From Palsa-506 sp963707065 (GTDB taxonomy: Bacteria > Actinomycetota > Actinomycetes > Streptosporangiales > Streptosporangiaceae), in NCBI GenBank assembly GCA_963707065.1, contig CAVPPJ010000059.1, positions 21,178 through 85,177 on the forward strand: a DNA stretch of 64,000 nucleotides, given 5' to 3'. Position 1 is the stretch's first letter. Every line of letters begins with the position of its first letter. Of the stretch, positions 35,341-43,681 are shown piece by piece. The notes beneath the pieces were generated by a model that made no database searches, was not told where the DNA came from, and worked only from the letters and a program-made list of their open reading frames with translations. Made by a program: the position numbers and the translations under genes.

Positions 35341-36732
35341 TCAGGCCCCGGATTCCTGGTCCGGCGTCTCGTCCTGCTCCGGCTCATCGGGGCCGTCCTG
35401 CTGGTCCTGCTCGTCCAGCGCGGCGAGTTCCTTCAGGTCCACTTCGCGGCCCGACTCGTCAGTGATCTTGGCGCGTTCCGCGATCAGGGTGAGCGCCTTG
35501 CCCCGCAGCACGTCGGCAATGACGGAGCCGAGCTGCTGGCGGTCGGTGAGTTCCTTGGCCAGCCGGTCCGGCGCGATTCCCATCCGGTATGCCTGCTGGG
35601 CGACGTACGCGCTCAGCTCGGCCTGGTCCACGCCGAGCTTCTCCTGCACTGCCAGCTTGTCCAGGATGAAGCCCGCCTTGACGGCCCGCCGTGCGTCGGC
35701 GTCGAACTCCGCGTCGAGTTCGGCCGCCGTCGTGCCGACGGCCGCCAGGTAGCCGTCCAGGTCCGAGCCGGACCGGCTCAGCCGGTCGTTCAGCGACTGC
35801 CTGCGCAGCTCGATCTCCTGGTCGACCATGCTGTCGGGCAGCGGGATTTCCAGCCTGGCCAGCAGCGCGTCGAGGGCGCGCTCCCGCGCCTGCTCGGCCT
35901 GGCCGGACCGGCGCATCGTCTCCAGCTGCGTCCTGGTCCCGGCGCGCAGCTCGCCCAGGGTGTCGAACTCGCTCGCCGACTGGGCGAACTCGTCGTTGAG
36001 CTCGGGCAGTTCCTTGACCTTCACGCTGTGCACCGTGACGGTCACGTCCGCCTGCAGGCCGGCCAGCTTGCCGCCGCCGAGCTCGGCGGTGAACGTCTTC
36101 GTCTCCCCCTGGGCCATGCCGGCCAGCGCATCATCGAGCCCCTCGAGCATGGAGCCGCTGCCGACCTCGTAGGAGATCCCGCTCGCCTGCGCGTCGTCAA
36201 CGGCCTTGCCGTCCACGGAGGCGGCGAGGTCGATGGAGACATAGTCGCCGTCGGCGACCGGCCGGTCCTCGCCCTTGAGCGACGCGAACCGCTCGCGGAG
36301 CGCGCCGATGTACTCCTCGACCTGATCCGGGGTGACCTCCGCGTCGTCGACCGTCACCGGCATCCCGTCCAGGTCGGGGATGTCGAACTTCGGCCGGACA
36401 TCGACCTCGGCGGTGAACGCCAGCTCCTTGCCGTCGTCCAGCTTGGTGATCTCCAGCTCGGGCTGGCCGAGCGCGAAGACCTCGTGCTCCTCCAGCGCCT
36501 TGCCGTACAGCTGGGGCACCGCCTCGTTCACCGCCTGCTCCAGCACCGCGCCGCGGCCCACTCGCTGGTCGATAACGCGCGGCGGGATGCGGCCGGGCCG
36601 GAAGCCGGGTACCCGCACCTGCCTGGCGACCTCGCGGTAGGCCTGGTCGAGGTTCGGCTTAAGTTCGGAGAACGGAACCTCGATGGTGAGCCGGACCCGG
36701 GTCGGGCTCAGCTCTTCGACGTCGGTTTTCAC
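35341..36732 (-). CDS. tig: Trigger factor (ribosome-associated chaperone)
   Basis: 463 residues from GTG 36732 (VKTDVEELSPTRVRLTIEVPF), 10 nt after AAGGAG. The ribosome-docking signature is VPGFRPGRIPPRVIDQRVG. A PPIase (FKBP-like) domain spans about 155-240, then helical arms, then an acidic tail (DEQDQQDGPDEPEQDETPDQ). Folds nascent chains; its position upstream of clpP1P2X is conserved. Confidence 0.96.
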   Translation of the reverse strand: MKTDVEELSPTRVRLTIEVPFSELKPNLDQAYREVARQVRVPGFRPGRIPPRVIDQRVGRGAVLEQAVNEAVPQLYGKALEEHEVFALGQPELEITKLDDGKELAFTAEVDVRPKFDIPDLDGMPVTVDDAEVTPDQVEEYIGALRERFASLKGEDRPVADGDYVSIDLAASVDGKAVDDAQASGISYEVGSGSMLEGLDDALAGMAQGETKTFTAELGGGKLAGLQADVTVTVHSVKVKELPELNDEFAQSASEFDTLGELRAGTRTQLETMRRSGQAEQARERALDALLARLEIPLPDSMVDQEIELRRQSLNDRLSRSGSDLDGYLAAVGTTAAELDAEFDADARRAVKAGFILDKLAVQEKLGVDQAELSAYVAQQAYRMGIAPDRLAKELTDRQQLGSVIADVLRGKALTLIAERAKITDESGREVDLKELAALDEQDQQDGPDEPEQDETPDQESGA

Positions 36733-36821
36733 GTCGGCATTACTCCTTGGTTCCTCGCCAGGCAAACGGCACCGCGGCCCGGGCACATGGGTGATCACTC
36801 ACGGCTACGGCCGCTACGGCC

Positions 36822-36848
36822 GCCAAGTCTAGGGCGCCAAGTCTAGGG
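36822..36848 (-). repeat. Paired TAGACT-containing repeats upstream of tig
   Basis: GCCAAGTCTAGGG occurs twice (about 36822 and 36836), each giving a minus-strand TAGACT (TANNNT-type -10 hexamer). They may be tandem promoters for tig with a leader of about 90-100 nt. Confidence 0.35.
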
Positions 36849-36863
36849 GCAGGGCACGAGTAC

Positions 36864-37397
36864 TCATCCGGCGCGGCCCGTGCCCCCGGCCGGATCAGCG
36901 GCAAGGCCCAGGGCGGCGACTATGTCCGCCACCACGTCGGCCGGGCTGCCCTGGACAGTCAGGACGAGAATCCGTTCTGAATCTTGCGGCATTTCCAGGG
37001 CAGCAAACTGGCTGTCAAGCAGCTCGGCCGGGAAGAAATGACCGTGCCTCGCCGTCAGGCGGTCGGCGTTCTCATCGTGGCTGACCTGAAGGAATACCAT
37101 CCGCGCGGCCGGCCGGCCGTTGAGCAGGACGTCACGGTAGGCCCGCCTGAGCGCCGAGCAGGCCACGACGGCGGACTGTCCGTCGGCGATCCGCTCGTCC
37201 ATCCAGGCCGCGATCGCGGCCAGCCAGGGCCAGCGGTCCTCGTCGGTCAGCGGCTGACCGGCATGCATCCTGGCCACGTTCGCCGCCGAGTGGAAGGAAT
37301 CGCCGTCAGCGAAGATCCAGCCGAGCCGCTCGGCCAGCAGTTTGCCGACCGTCGTCTTGCCGCTGCCGGAGACGCCGGCCATTAATACGATCATCAT
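36864..37397 (-). CDS. Gluconokinase (thermoresistant GntK family)
   Basis: 177 residues. P-loop GVSGSGKTTVGKLLAERLG, substrate loop FADGDSFHSAANVARMHAGQPLTDEDRWPWL, and the DDRxxRHxHF-type segment RLTARHGHFFPAELLDSQ. Phosphorylates gluconate to 6-phosphogluconate, feeding the pentose phosphate pathway. It is alone on its strand with no gluconate permease nearby. ATG 37397 or 37394. Confidence 0.92.
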   Translation of the reverse strand: MMIVLMAGVSGSGKTTVGKLLAERLGWIFADGDSFHSAANVARMHAGQPLTDEDRWPWLAAIAAWMDERIADGQSAVVACSALRRAYRDVLLNGRPAARMVFLQVSHDENADRLTARHGHFFPAELLDSQFAALEMPQDSERILVLTVQGSPADVVADIVAALGLAADPAGGTGRAG

Positions 37398-37571
37398 CGG
37401 CGAGTCTATGCCGGCTGCGCTCCGGGCTTACGCTGGCTGGCCGCGCCTTCGGGCCCGGCCGGGCTCACTCGGCTGACGGGGAATTCAGCCTGGTCGCGCG
37501 CCTCGCCGCGGCGTCGGCGAGTCGCCGCCGAACACCGCTGCCGCCCCGGCGATCGCCCCGCGCACGGCGCG

Positions 37572-38459
37572 TCATGCCGTCTGGCCTGGTTTCCGCCGGG
37601 CCGAGAAGATGTCCGGCGGAGGGGCGGGCGAAGGTTCCGCGCGGGCGTCGGTGATCGGTTTCGCCCCGGCGGTGAACCGGTCAAGCTCGCTGCCGTGGAT
37701 CAGGCGGCCGGGGAACGGGTCGGCTGCGGTCCGGCGGGCCAGCCCCGCGACGGGGAGCTCGCGGCGGGCGGCGGCCACCACCAGGTTGCCGAACCTGCGG
37801 CCCCGCAGCACCGCCGCGTCAGCGACCAGGCAGGCGTGCGGGAAAACCGCGCGCACCGTCGCCACCCGGGCGCGCGCGTGGGCCAGCGGGGGGCCATCGC
37901 CGACGTTGGTTACGTAGATCCCTGCCGGGGCCAGCGCGCGGGCCACCGAGACCGTGAATTCCGCCGAGGTGACGTGCGCCGCGGTACGGCCGCCGGTGAA
38001 CAGGTCCGCCACCACCATGTCAAAGGACCCGGCCGGGACTTCCGCCAGGGCGCCGCGGGCGTCCGCGACCCGGACTCGCACCCGGCCCGCCCGGCCGCCG
38101 CCCGTCCGGCGCCCGCGCTGGCCGAGCGGCAGCCGGCGGCGGACAAGTTCCGCCAGCGCCGCGTCCGATTCCACCGCCAGCTGGCTGGACCCGGGCCGGG
38201 TGGCCGCCACGTACCGGGCCAGGGTCAGCCCGCCGCCGCCCAGGTGCAGCACGCGCAGCGGGTCCCCGGCCGGCGCCGCCAGGTCCACCAGGTGCCCGAT
38301 CCGCCGCATGTACTCGAACTCCAGGTACTGCGGATCAGCGAGGTCAACGTGTGACTGCGGGGTACCGTCCACCAGCAGCGTCCAGGCCCCCGGCCGGTCC
38401 CGGTCACCGGCGAGCTGCACGGCCCCGGGGCCGGCGTCCGGCCCGTTACCGCTATGCAC
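37572..38459 (-). CDS. Spermidine synthase-like methyltransferase-fold protein
   Basis: 295 residues. Rossmann core with VLHLGGGGLTLARYVAATRPGS (SAM/dcSAM loop), QLAVESD, VADARGALAEV, and DMVVADLFTGG in place of the DxxD of true spermidine synthases; no transmembrane fusion. Many actinobacterial homologues are annotated 'spermidine synthase' or 'fused MFS/spermidine synthase'; polyamine activity is unproven. GTG 38459 overlaps the end of the 47-residue upstream frame, so the two are coupled. Confidence 0.8.
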   Translation of the reverse strand: MHSGNGPDAGPGAVQLAGDRDRPGAWTLLVDGTPQSHVDLADPQYLEFEYMRRIGHLVDLAAPAGDPLRVLHLGGGGLTLARYVAATRPGSSQLAVESDAALAELVRRRLPLGQRGRRTGGGRAGRVRVRVADARGALAEVPAGSFDMVVADLFTGGRTAAHVTSAEFTVSVARALAPAGIYVTNVGDGPPLAHARARVATVRAVFPHACLVADAAVLRGRRFGNLVVAAARRELPVAGLARRTAADPFPGRLIHGSELDRFTAGAKPITDARAEPSPAPPPDIFSARRKPGQTA

Positions 38460-38595
38460 TGGCCACGCCGCCTGGTTCCGGCCCGGCCAGGACCAGCGCG
38501 TGCTGCGTCAGCTGGTGAAACCCCGACGGCGGGATGACATCCTCGCCGGGATTCATCAGCCTGCGCCCGAGGAGAAACAGTTCGAGCTCGTTCAT
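38452..38595 (-). CDS. 47-residue frame resembling a MarR-type regulator N-terminus
   Basis: Encodes MNELELFLLGRRLMNPGEDV, then IPPSGFHQLTQHALVLAGPE and a short end. The opening resembles the first helix of some actinobacterial MarR-like regulators, but the winged HTH is missing. It overlaps the next gene by 8 bp. It may be a truncated remnant kept for translational coupling, or a genuine small protein. The family resemblance is from memory and tentative. Confidence 0.4.
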   Translation of the reverse strand: MNELELFLLGRRLMNPGEDVIPPSGFHQLTQHALVLAGPEPGGVASA

Positions 38596-38619
38596 CTAAA
38601 GCAAGGTATATCTCTGTGC

Positions 38620-40170
38620 CTACCAGCTGCCCCAGGCCAGGCTGGGGGCGGGCAGCGACGGGGGCACGAGGAAGGCCGGCGGCCGGGTGAAGTCCAGCGC
38701 GTCCAGCGGGGCGCGGGCCGCTGCGTCGCGGGCGGTCAGGGCCGGCAGGTTCCATTTCTGCTCGACGAGCTTGAGCACGGACGTGTGATCGAGCACCTCG
38801 GTGCAGACATAGTCCGGCCGCGCGAACGGTGACACGATCACCGCCGGGACGCGGAACCCGTAACGGTCGTAGCGGTGCGGTCCTTCGGTGAGATTCTCCT
38901 CGTCCTTGACCATGCCGGGGAAGAACGGCCGCAGCAGGGTCTGCAGCCTGGTCGGGCTGCCTATCAGGCTGCGGCCCTCGACGTCATCGGGCGGGACCGC
39001 GGCCGGCGGGGGAACGTGGTCGTAGTACCCGCCGTGCTCGTCATATACCCATATCAGCAGGGTGTGCGGCCAGCCCTTGCCGTGCATGACCCTGCTGATC
39101 ACCTCGGCGGCGAAGCTCTCGCCCTTCCTGATGTCCTGCGGATTCTCCTCGGAGTAGGCGGTGAAGTCGGGGTCCACGATGCTGAACGCGGGCAGCGTGC
39201 CGTCGTCGGCGTCCGTGAAGAACTGGCTCGTGTGCCGGACATGCTGCATGTACTTGCCGATTCCGAACGGAAAGACATCGGCGGTGAACTGCAGGTCCTT
39301 CTGAACGCCGTGGGTCACGGACCGGAATGACCGGCTCGCGGACGCCAGCCGGCGGCGGGCCATTTTCCGCTTGTGATGGGCGTAGCGCGTCAGCCCGGAG
39401 GCGTCCGCGGCGACCGGATGGTAGTTGGCCCAGGAGATGCCGTGCCTGGTCAGCATGTCGAAGATGGTCCCGGCCGGAGGGTAGTCGAGCAGGTCGGATG
39501 GCGAGTCGTCGATGAGCCCGTGCGCCGTCCCGGCAATGAGGAAACGGCGATTGGGGAAGGTGGGACCCAGGCACGAGGAAAACCAGTGATCGGCCAGCGG
39601 GAAGGTCCTGGCCAGCCCGTAGTAGAACGGCAGGTCGTCCTCGGTCCAGTAGCCCATGCCCGTCGTGACCGCGGCCACGGCCGGACCGGAGCCGGTGCCG
39701 GAACCGCGGTCAGAGCCGGTGCCGGAACCGCAGCCGCGGCCGGAGCCGGCGTCGGCTCCGGCGCCGGCCGAGTCGTTCTCTGACAGCACCAGCTGGGCAC
39801 TGGTGACGAACCCGTCGCAGTTGCCGCCGCCCCACTGCAGGTGAGTCGCATGCCAGCTCTGCGACGGCAGATGCGGCCGCTGCGCCGTGGACGGCTGATG
39901 ATGCGCGCGGACGAGCTCGCCGCCGGCGTCGCGATTGGCGGCCTCGGGCTTCCCGTCCGGCCCGAGCGGGAAGCCCTCGCCGCGGCCGTTGAGCATGCCG
40001 AGGTAGTTGTCGTAGGAGTGGTTCTCCATCATCAGGACCACGATGTGCCTGATCTGCGGCAGGAGATCGCTGCCGGCCGGCACGGAGGGCACCGGCAGCG
40101 GCCCCGGCTGCCGGTCTGCCAGGCGGCGGGACCGGCGATTCAGCTCATGTCGTTCCAGCAACTCCCACAC
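38620..40170 (-). CDS. Phosphoesterase / phospholipase C family protein
   Basis: 516 residues from GTG 40170 (VWELLERHELNRRSR). Alkaline-phosphatase-fold PF04185 features: IRHIVVLMMENHSYDNYLGML near the N-terminus, the DHWFSSCLGPTFPNRRFLIAGT core, IWVYDEHGGYYDHVPPP with metal-binding Asp/His, and VPAVIVSPFARP. Unlike secreted phospholipases C there is no Tat or Sec signal peptide, so it is probably cytoplasmic. An Ala/Gly/Ser/Arg repeat of about 30 residues (around 146-178) interrupts the region before the catalytic core. Confidence 0.88.
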   Translation of the reverse strand: MWELLERHELNRRSRRLADRQPGPLPVPSVPAGSDLLPQIRHIVVLMMENHSYDNYLGMLNGRGEGFPLGPDGKPEAANRDAGGELVRAHHQPSTAQRPHLPSQSWHATHLQWGGGNCDGFVTSAQLVLSENDSAGAGADAGSGRGCGSGTGSDRGSGTGSGPAVAAVTTGMGYWTEDDLPFYYGLARTFPLADHWFSSCLGPTFPNRRFLIAGTAHGLIDDSPSDLLDYPPAGTIFDMLTRHGISWANYHPVAADASGLTRYAHHKRKMARRRLASASRSFRSVTHGVQKDLQFTADVFPFGIGKYMQHVRHTSQFFTDADDGTLPAFSIVDPDFTAYSEENPQDIRKGESFAAEVISRVMHGKGWPHTLLIWVYDEHGGYYDHVPPPAAVPPDDVEGRSLIGSPTRLQTLLRPFFPGMVKDEENLTEGPHRYDRYGFRVPAVIVSPFARPDYVCTEVLDHTSVLKLVEQKWNLPALTARDAAARAPLDALDFTRPPAFLVPPSLPAPSLAWGSW

Positions 40171-40502
40171 GATGCACCGCTCTCCGGTCGGGTGTCCGGC
40201 CTCGTTACTACCCTGCCGTCCGGCCTGCTCGCGTGCGTCCTGGCAGGCGGGCGGCAAGGCGGCCTGGCGATCTGGCCGACGCTGTTGATCTGGCTGATGC
40301 TGTTTCGCCGCCGCTCATTTACCCCGCCGCCGGCCGCCAAACGGCTTCCATCCAGGAAGCAGCCCGCCGCCGAGCCAGCCGCCGCTGACCGGCTGCTGCC
40401 AAGCCGCCCGCCGCCAAGCCGGCCGGCCCGGCAATGCGCGATATGATTTCCCACGTTAATTCGGCGTAAGTCTAGTGCTGGCCAAGCGAAAGTAAGGTCA
40501 CG
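40171..40502. other. 332-bp divergent intergenic region
   Basis: Lies between the phosphoesterase (minus) and DUF1810 (plus) starts. A plus frame through it (LIWLMLFRRRSF, then a Pro/Arg-rich tail to 40446) is a shadow extension without a start or Shine-Dalgarno of its own. The last 60 bp turn AT-richer (GATTTCCCACGTTAATTCGG), consistent with the DUF1810 promoter; no convincing -35/-10 pair could be fixed. Confidence 0.5.
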
Positions 40503-40928
40503 ATGGAGGATCCGTACCAGCTCAGGCGCTTTGTGGATGCCCAGAACCTGACCGGCACATACGAGACCGCGGTCGCCGAGTTGCGCACGGGCCAAAAGGC
40601 AGGTCACTGGATATGGTTCATTTTCCCGCAGGTGGCAGGACTGGGCAGCAGCCATATGTCCAGGCAGTTCGGGATTTCCTCGGTCAGCGAGGCGCAGGCC
40701 TACCTGCGGCACCCGGTACTCGGCCCTCGCCTGATGGAATGCACGCGGATACTGACGGAGATTAACGGGAAGAGCGCAACCGAAATTCTCGGATCCGTAG
40801 ATGCCATGAAGCTTCGGTCGTCCATGACGCTTTTCATGACCGCCGCACCGGAAGAACCTCTCTTCCGCGAGGTGCTTGCTCAGTACTTCCACGGCGCAGC
40901 GGACCAGGAGACCGTCGTACGGCTGTAG
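40503..40928 (+). CDS. DUF1810 family protein
   Basis: 141 residues. Hallmarks: YQLRRFVDAQNLTGTYETAV, HWIWFIFPQVAGLG, LRHPVLGPRL, LGSVDAMKLRSSMTLF. A small conserved bacterial domain with calpastatin-like annotation in databases but no proven function. AAGG precedes the ATG. Codon use and gene structure look native. Confidence 0.92.
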   Translation: MEDPYQLRRFVDAQNLTGTYETAVAELRTGQKAGHWIWFIFPQVAGLGSSHMSRQFGISSVSEAQAYLRHPVLGPRLMECTRILTEINGKSATEILGSVDAMKLRSSMTLFMTAAPEEPLFREVLAQYFHGAADQETVVRL

Positions 40929-40994
40929 CCGGCTTTAGCCAGCCTGCTGCGCCGGGCGGCTCCGGGCGGCCTGACATCTCGCCGGCCGGCTCGT

Positions 40995-41372
40995 TCAGCT
41001 GTGCTCGTGGCTGAGGTCGACAATGCAGAACCGGTTACCGTCAGGGTCGGCCAGCACGACAAAGTCCGGGTCATCCGGATAGCTGTCCCAGTCCACTCGC
41101 TCAGCCCCCAGCGCCACCAGCCGCGCCGACTCGGCGGCCAGCCCGGCCGCATCGGCCACATGCAGGTCCAGGTGCAGGCGCGGATGTCCCTGCGGCGTGG
41201 TGCGGCTGCGCTGCAGTGCGATCTTCGTCCCGGTACCGCCGGGAGGCACCAGGACCGTCGCCCAGCCGCCGAAACCGTCCTCGCGCAGCTCGTAGCCCAG
41301 CGCCTGGCACCAGAATTCCGCCGCTCGCCCGACGTCGCTGACGCCGAGAGCGACCAGTCCAATAGTCAGCAC
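40995..41372 (-). CDS. VOC family (glyoxalase-like) protein
   Basis: 125 residues from GTG 41372 (VLTIGLVALGVSDVGRAAEFW). Two beta-alpha-beta-beta-beta modules: first EFWCQALGYELRED, second HLDLHVADAAGLAAESARLVALGA ending VLADPDGNRFCIVDL. This is the Glyoxalase_6-type pattern in actinobacteria; ligand unknown. Its start overlaps the end of the upstream channel-like gene by 7 bp. Confidence 0.88.
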   Translation of the reverse strand: MLTIGLVALGVSDVGRAAEFWCQALGYELREDGFGGWATVLVPPGGTGTKIALQRSRTTPQGHPRLHLDLHVADAAGLAAESARLVALGAERVDWDSYPDDPDFVVLADPDGNRFCIVDLSHEHS

Positions 41373-42556
41373 GCGCCGATTCTGGCAACCGCGCCGGTCC
41401 CGCCGCAACGGCATGGCGCCGTTATGCAGCCGGCCATCTCCGGCGGCTGGTTTCGCGGCGTGACGGGCTGGCCGTCAGGATGCTCGGGGGTGCGGTTGGC
41501 CAGTCTCCGCGGCTCGAACGGCCCCCACCCGTGGCGGCGGGGACCTGACCAGCGGGCCGGGACCGCGTCGAGGCCCGCCGCCAGCTTGTAGGCCGCTGCC
41601 TCGTAGTTGATCCGCCAGCCCCGGAAATGCGGCCAGGCATCCTCGGCGGTCCGCTCGACGGGGAACCCGGCGGACGTGATCCGCTCCCAGCCGCTGGTGA
41701 ATTCCTCCCAGCTCAGCTGGACCGGGTCGTCCGGCCGCGGATCCTCCTCGACGGGGATCCGCAGCGTGCGGGTCAGCTTCCGGAGGCAGGTGAAGCCCAT
41801 CTGCACGCAGAGCCGGGCCGTGAACGGCGCGCTGTCCGGGCAGGCGGCCATGTGCAGGGCGGCGGCGTCCAGCACGGCCAGCTGCGAGACTACCCAGGAG
41901 CTGTGCGATTCGGGTGACCGGAAGCGAAGCAGTGACGGGTAGCTCGAATGGGACTCGGCGACATCAGCCGACCAGCGCTCCCAGGCCTGGTAGATGACCG
42001 TCAGCTCCTCGATGACGTCCGCCATCTGCGCTCTGGCCAGCAGTTCCGGCCCCCATGCCGGGCTCCCGGCGCGGGGACCGAGCAGCGTGACCTCCGTTTC
42101 GCGGCGGTTGTAGGCCGCGTAGAGCGTGGGCAGGTAGGCGATCTGAAGGGCGACGATGACCAGTCCCGAGGCAGCCGCCAGGAAGTCGACGACACTCGGC
42201 TCGGTGCCCGTTCTGGCGGCGATACCGAGCGTGAACAGCGACGAGCCAGCCTCGCGAAGGGCATCAGGGAAGCTGCCCCCGGGCAGCCATAGCAGCAACC
42301 CGTAACCGACCACGAAGCCGGCCAGCCAGGTGACCAGCAGCAGGCCGAGGGCGACGACCGGCTGGCTGGCCAGCAGGGCATCACGCCGCTCCCAGGTCCG
42401 CACCAGGCGGCCGACCGCGGTGTACACCCGGTAGACGAGCCGGTCGACGACCTTGATGAACCCGACGCGGCCGCGGGGGATGACGAGGGTGACGGCCACA
42501 TTTACCCAGACAGCGCCGACGATCAGGACCCCGAGAACTGCTGCTGCGATACGCAC
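41366..42556 (-). CDS. Ion-channel-like membrane protein with degenerate filter
   Basis: 396 residues. The N-terminal membrane part contains AAAVLGVLIVGAVWVNVAVTLV, VVALGLLLVTWLAGFVVGYGLLLW, a re-entrant-like SSLFTLGIAARTGTEP and the inner helix LVIVALQIAYLPTLYAAY, a two-TM pore layout. The expected K+ selectivity sequence TxGYGD/TxGFGD is replaced by TLGIAA. The large C-terminal domain (about 160-396) is cytoplasmic and helical. Ion conduction is doubtful. It overlaps the VOC gene. Confidence 0.7.
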   Translation of the reverse strand: MRIAAAVLGVLIVGAVWVNVAVTLVIPRGRVGFIKVVDRLVYRVYTAVGRLVRTWERRDALLASQPVVALGLLLVTWLAGFVVGYGLLLWLPGGSFPDALREAGSSLFTLGIAARTGTEPSVVDFLAAASGLVIVALQIAYLPTLYAAYNRRETEVTLLGPRAGSPAWGPELLARAQMADVIEELTVIYQAWERWSADVAESHSSYPSLLRFRSPESHSSWVVSQLAVLDAAALHMAACPDSAPFTARLCVQMGFTCLRKLTRTLRIPVEEDPRPDDPVQLSWEEFTSGWERITSAGFPVERTAEDAWPHFRGWRINYEAAAYKLAAGLDAVPARWSGPRRHGWGPFEPRRLANRTPEHPDGQPVTPRNQPPEMAGCITAPCRCGGTGAVARIGAC

Positions 42557-42634
42557 GCCCCGATGCTAGGCCAGCGCGTCGAGCCTGCCGCCGCGCTGCC
42601 GAGCTAACGGACAAACTGGTAGTTCGCCGGCTGG

Positions 42635-42922
42635 TCAGCTGCCGACGGCCAGGCTGATCGTCACCATGTCGCCTACCTCAAGCCCTTCGGCCTCCCGCAC
42701 CTGCGCCTTCACCGGCACGATGTACCGCCCGTCTTTCGGGAACAGCGACGTCTTCCACCCGGTCCCGCCGATCTGCGCCGTGACCGGAATCATGCCCCAG
42801 CCGTAGGTCACGAACGCGGAAATCACTTCCAGCTCACCGCAGTCCTGCGCCGGAACGGTGATGAAGTGCCACGGCGCCGGGCCTCTCCAGAACCACATCT
42901 CGCCACTGAACTCCAGGTTCAT
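42635..42922 (-). CDS. DUF1905 domain protein
   Basis: 95 residues from ATG 42922 (MNLEFSGEMWFWRGPAPWHFITVP), the standard DUF1905 opening, then WGMIPVTAQIGGTGWKTSLFPKDGRYIVPVKAQVR and GDMVTISL. A small beta-barrel-like domain of unknown function, here without the YdeI-type C-terminal extension. Confidence 0.9.
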   Translation of the reverse strand: MNLEFSGEMWFWRGPAPWHFITVPAQDCGELEVISAFVTYGWGMIPVTAQIGGTGWKTSLFPKDGRYIVPVKAQVREAEGLEVGDMVTISLAVGS

Positions 42923-42960
42923 CCGATCAGGATAGGACCAGCGGAGCCGCACCTAGGCGC

Positions 42961-42966
42961 TAGCGT
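42961..42966 (+). promoter_or_regulatory. Candidate -10 element TAGCGT of the potassium channel gene
   Basis: TAGCGT lies 31 bp before the ATG at 42998, inside CTAGGCGCTAGCG. It is the same hexamer as at three other promoters in the window. Confidence 0.35.
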
Positions 42967-42997
42967 GGGCGCCCTGACTAAGCCTACGGGGGGCAGC

Positions 42998-43555
42998 ATG
43001 ACCAGTGATCCCTACCATGAGCTGCCGGCCGTCAAGCGAAGACGGCTCATTTACCAGGGTGTGCTGCGCGGTCTCCTGTCCGCGACCGCGCTGGTGGTTC
43101 TGTACTACCTGGTGCCGGACCAGTCGTGGCATGGCGACGTGGCGCTGCGCGTGCTGGCGGGCCTGCTGGTCTTCGCAGGAATCACCGCATGGCAGGTCAG
43201 GGCCATCACCGGCTCGCGCTATCCGGGCCTGAAAGCGGCTGAGGCCCTTGGCCTGATCGTTCCCCTGTACCTGCTGGTGTTCGCCTCCACGTATTACGTG
43301 ATGGAACGGGCGTCCGCGGCGAGCTTCACCGAGTCGATGACCAAGACCGATGCCCTGTACTTCACCGTGACCGTCTTTTCCACCGTGGGTTTCGGCGACA
43401 TCGCCGCCAAGTCCGAGGCCGCCAGGGTCGTGCTCATCGTCCAGATGCTCGGCGACCTCGCCCTGCTGGGCGCTGGCGCGCGGATACTGCTGGGAGCCGT
43501 CCGCCGCGGCCAGCAAAGAACCGATACGGGCCAGCAGGCCGGCCCGGGTGACTGA
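42998..43555 (+). CDS. Potassium channel family protein
   Basis: 185 residues from ATG 42998 after a G6 Shine-Dalgarno. Four hydrophobic segments; the pore region ALYFTVTVFSTVGFGDIAAKSE has the canonical TVGFGD selectivity filter, followed by an inner helix VVLIVQMLGDLALLGAGARILL. There is no RCK domain. This is a simple K+-selective pore next to the degenerate channel-like protein at 41366-42556. Confidence 0.9.
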   Translation: MTSDPYHELPAVKRRRLIYQGVLRGLLSATALVVLYYLVPDQSWHGDVALRVLAGLLVFAGITAWQVRAITGSRYPGLKAAEALGLIVPLYLLVFASTYYVMERASAASFTESMTKTDALYFTVTVFSTVGFGDIAAKSEAARVVLIVQMLGDLALLGAGARILLGAVRRGQQRTDTGQQAGPGD

Positions 43556-43654
43556 CCTGACCGACACCGCCTCGGAAACCGCGTAGGAATGAGTTCTCCA
43601 TGCCGGATGAGATGCGCAGGCCCGTGGGCCTGGTGAAAAGGGAATCCGCTGGCT

Positions 43655-43676
43655 GGGAGCTGGCCCCCCGGCTCCC
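43655..43676 (+). promoter_or_regulatory. Hairpin directly before the 43682 start
   Basis: GGGAGCTGG-CCCC-CCGGCTCCC, a 9-bp stem with one wobble, ends 5 bp before the ATG. No Shine-Dalgarno is visible. The hairpin could terminate the channel transcript or limit translation of the following gene. Confidence 0.4.
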
Positions 43677-43681
43677 TGCTG

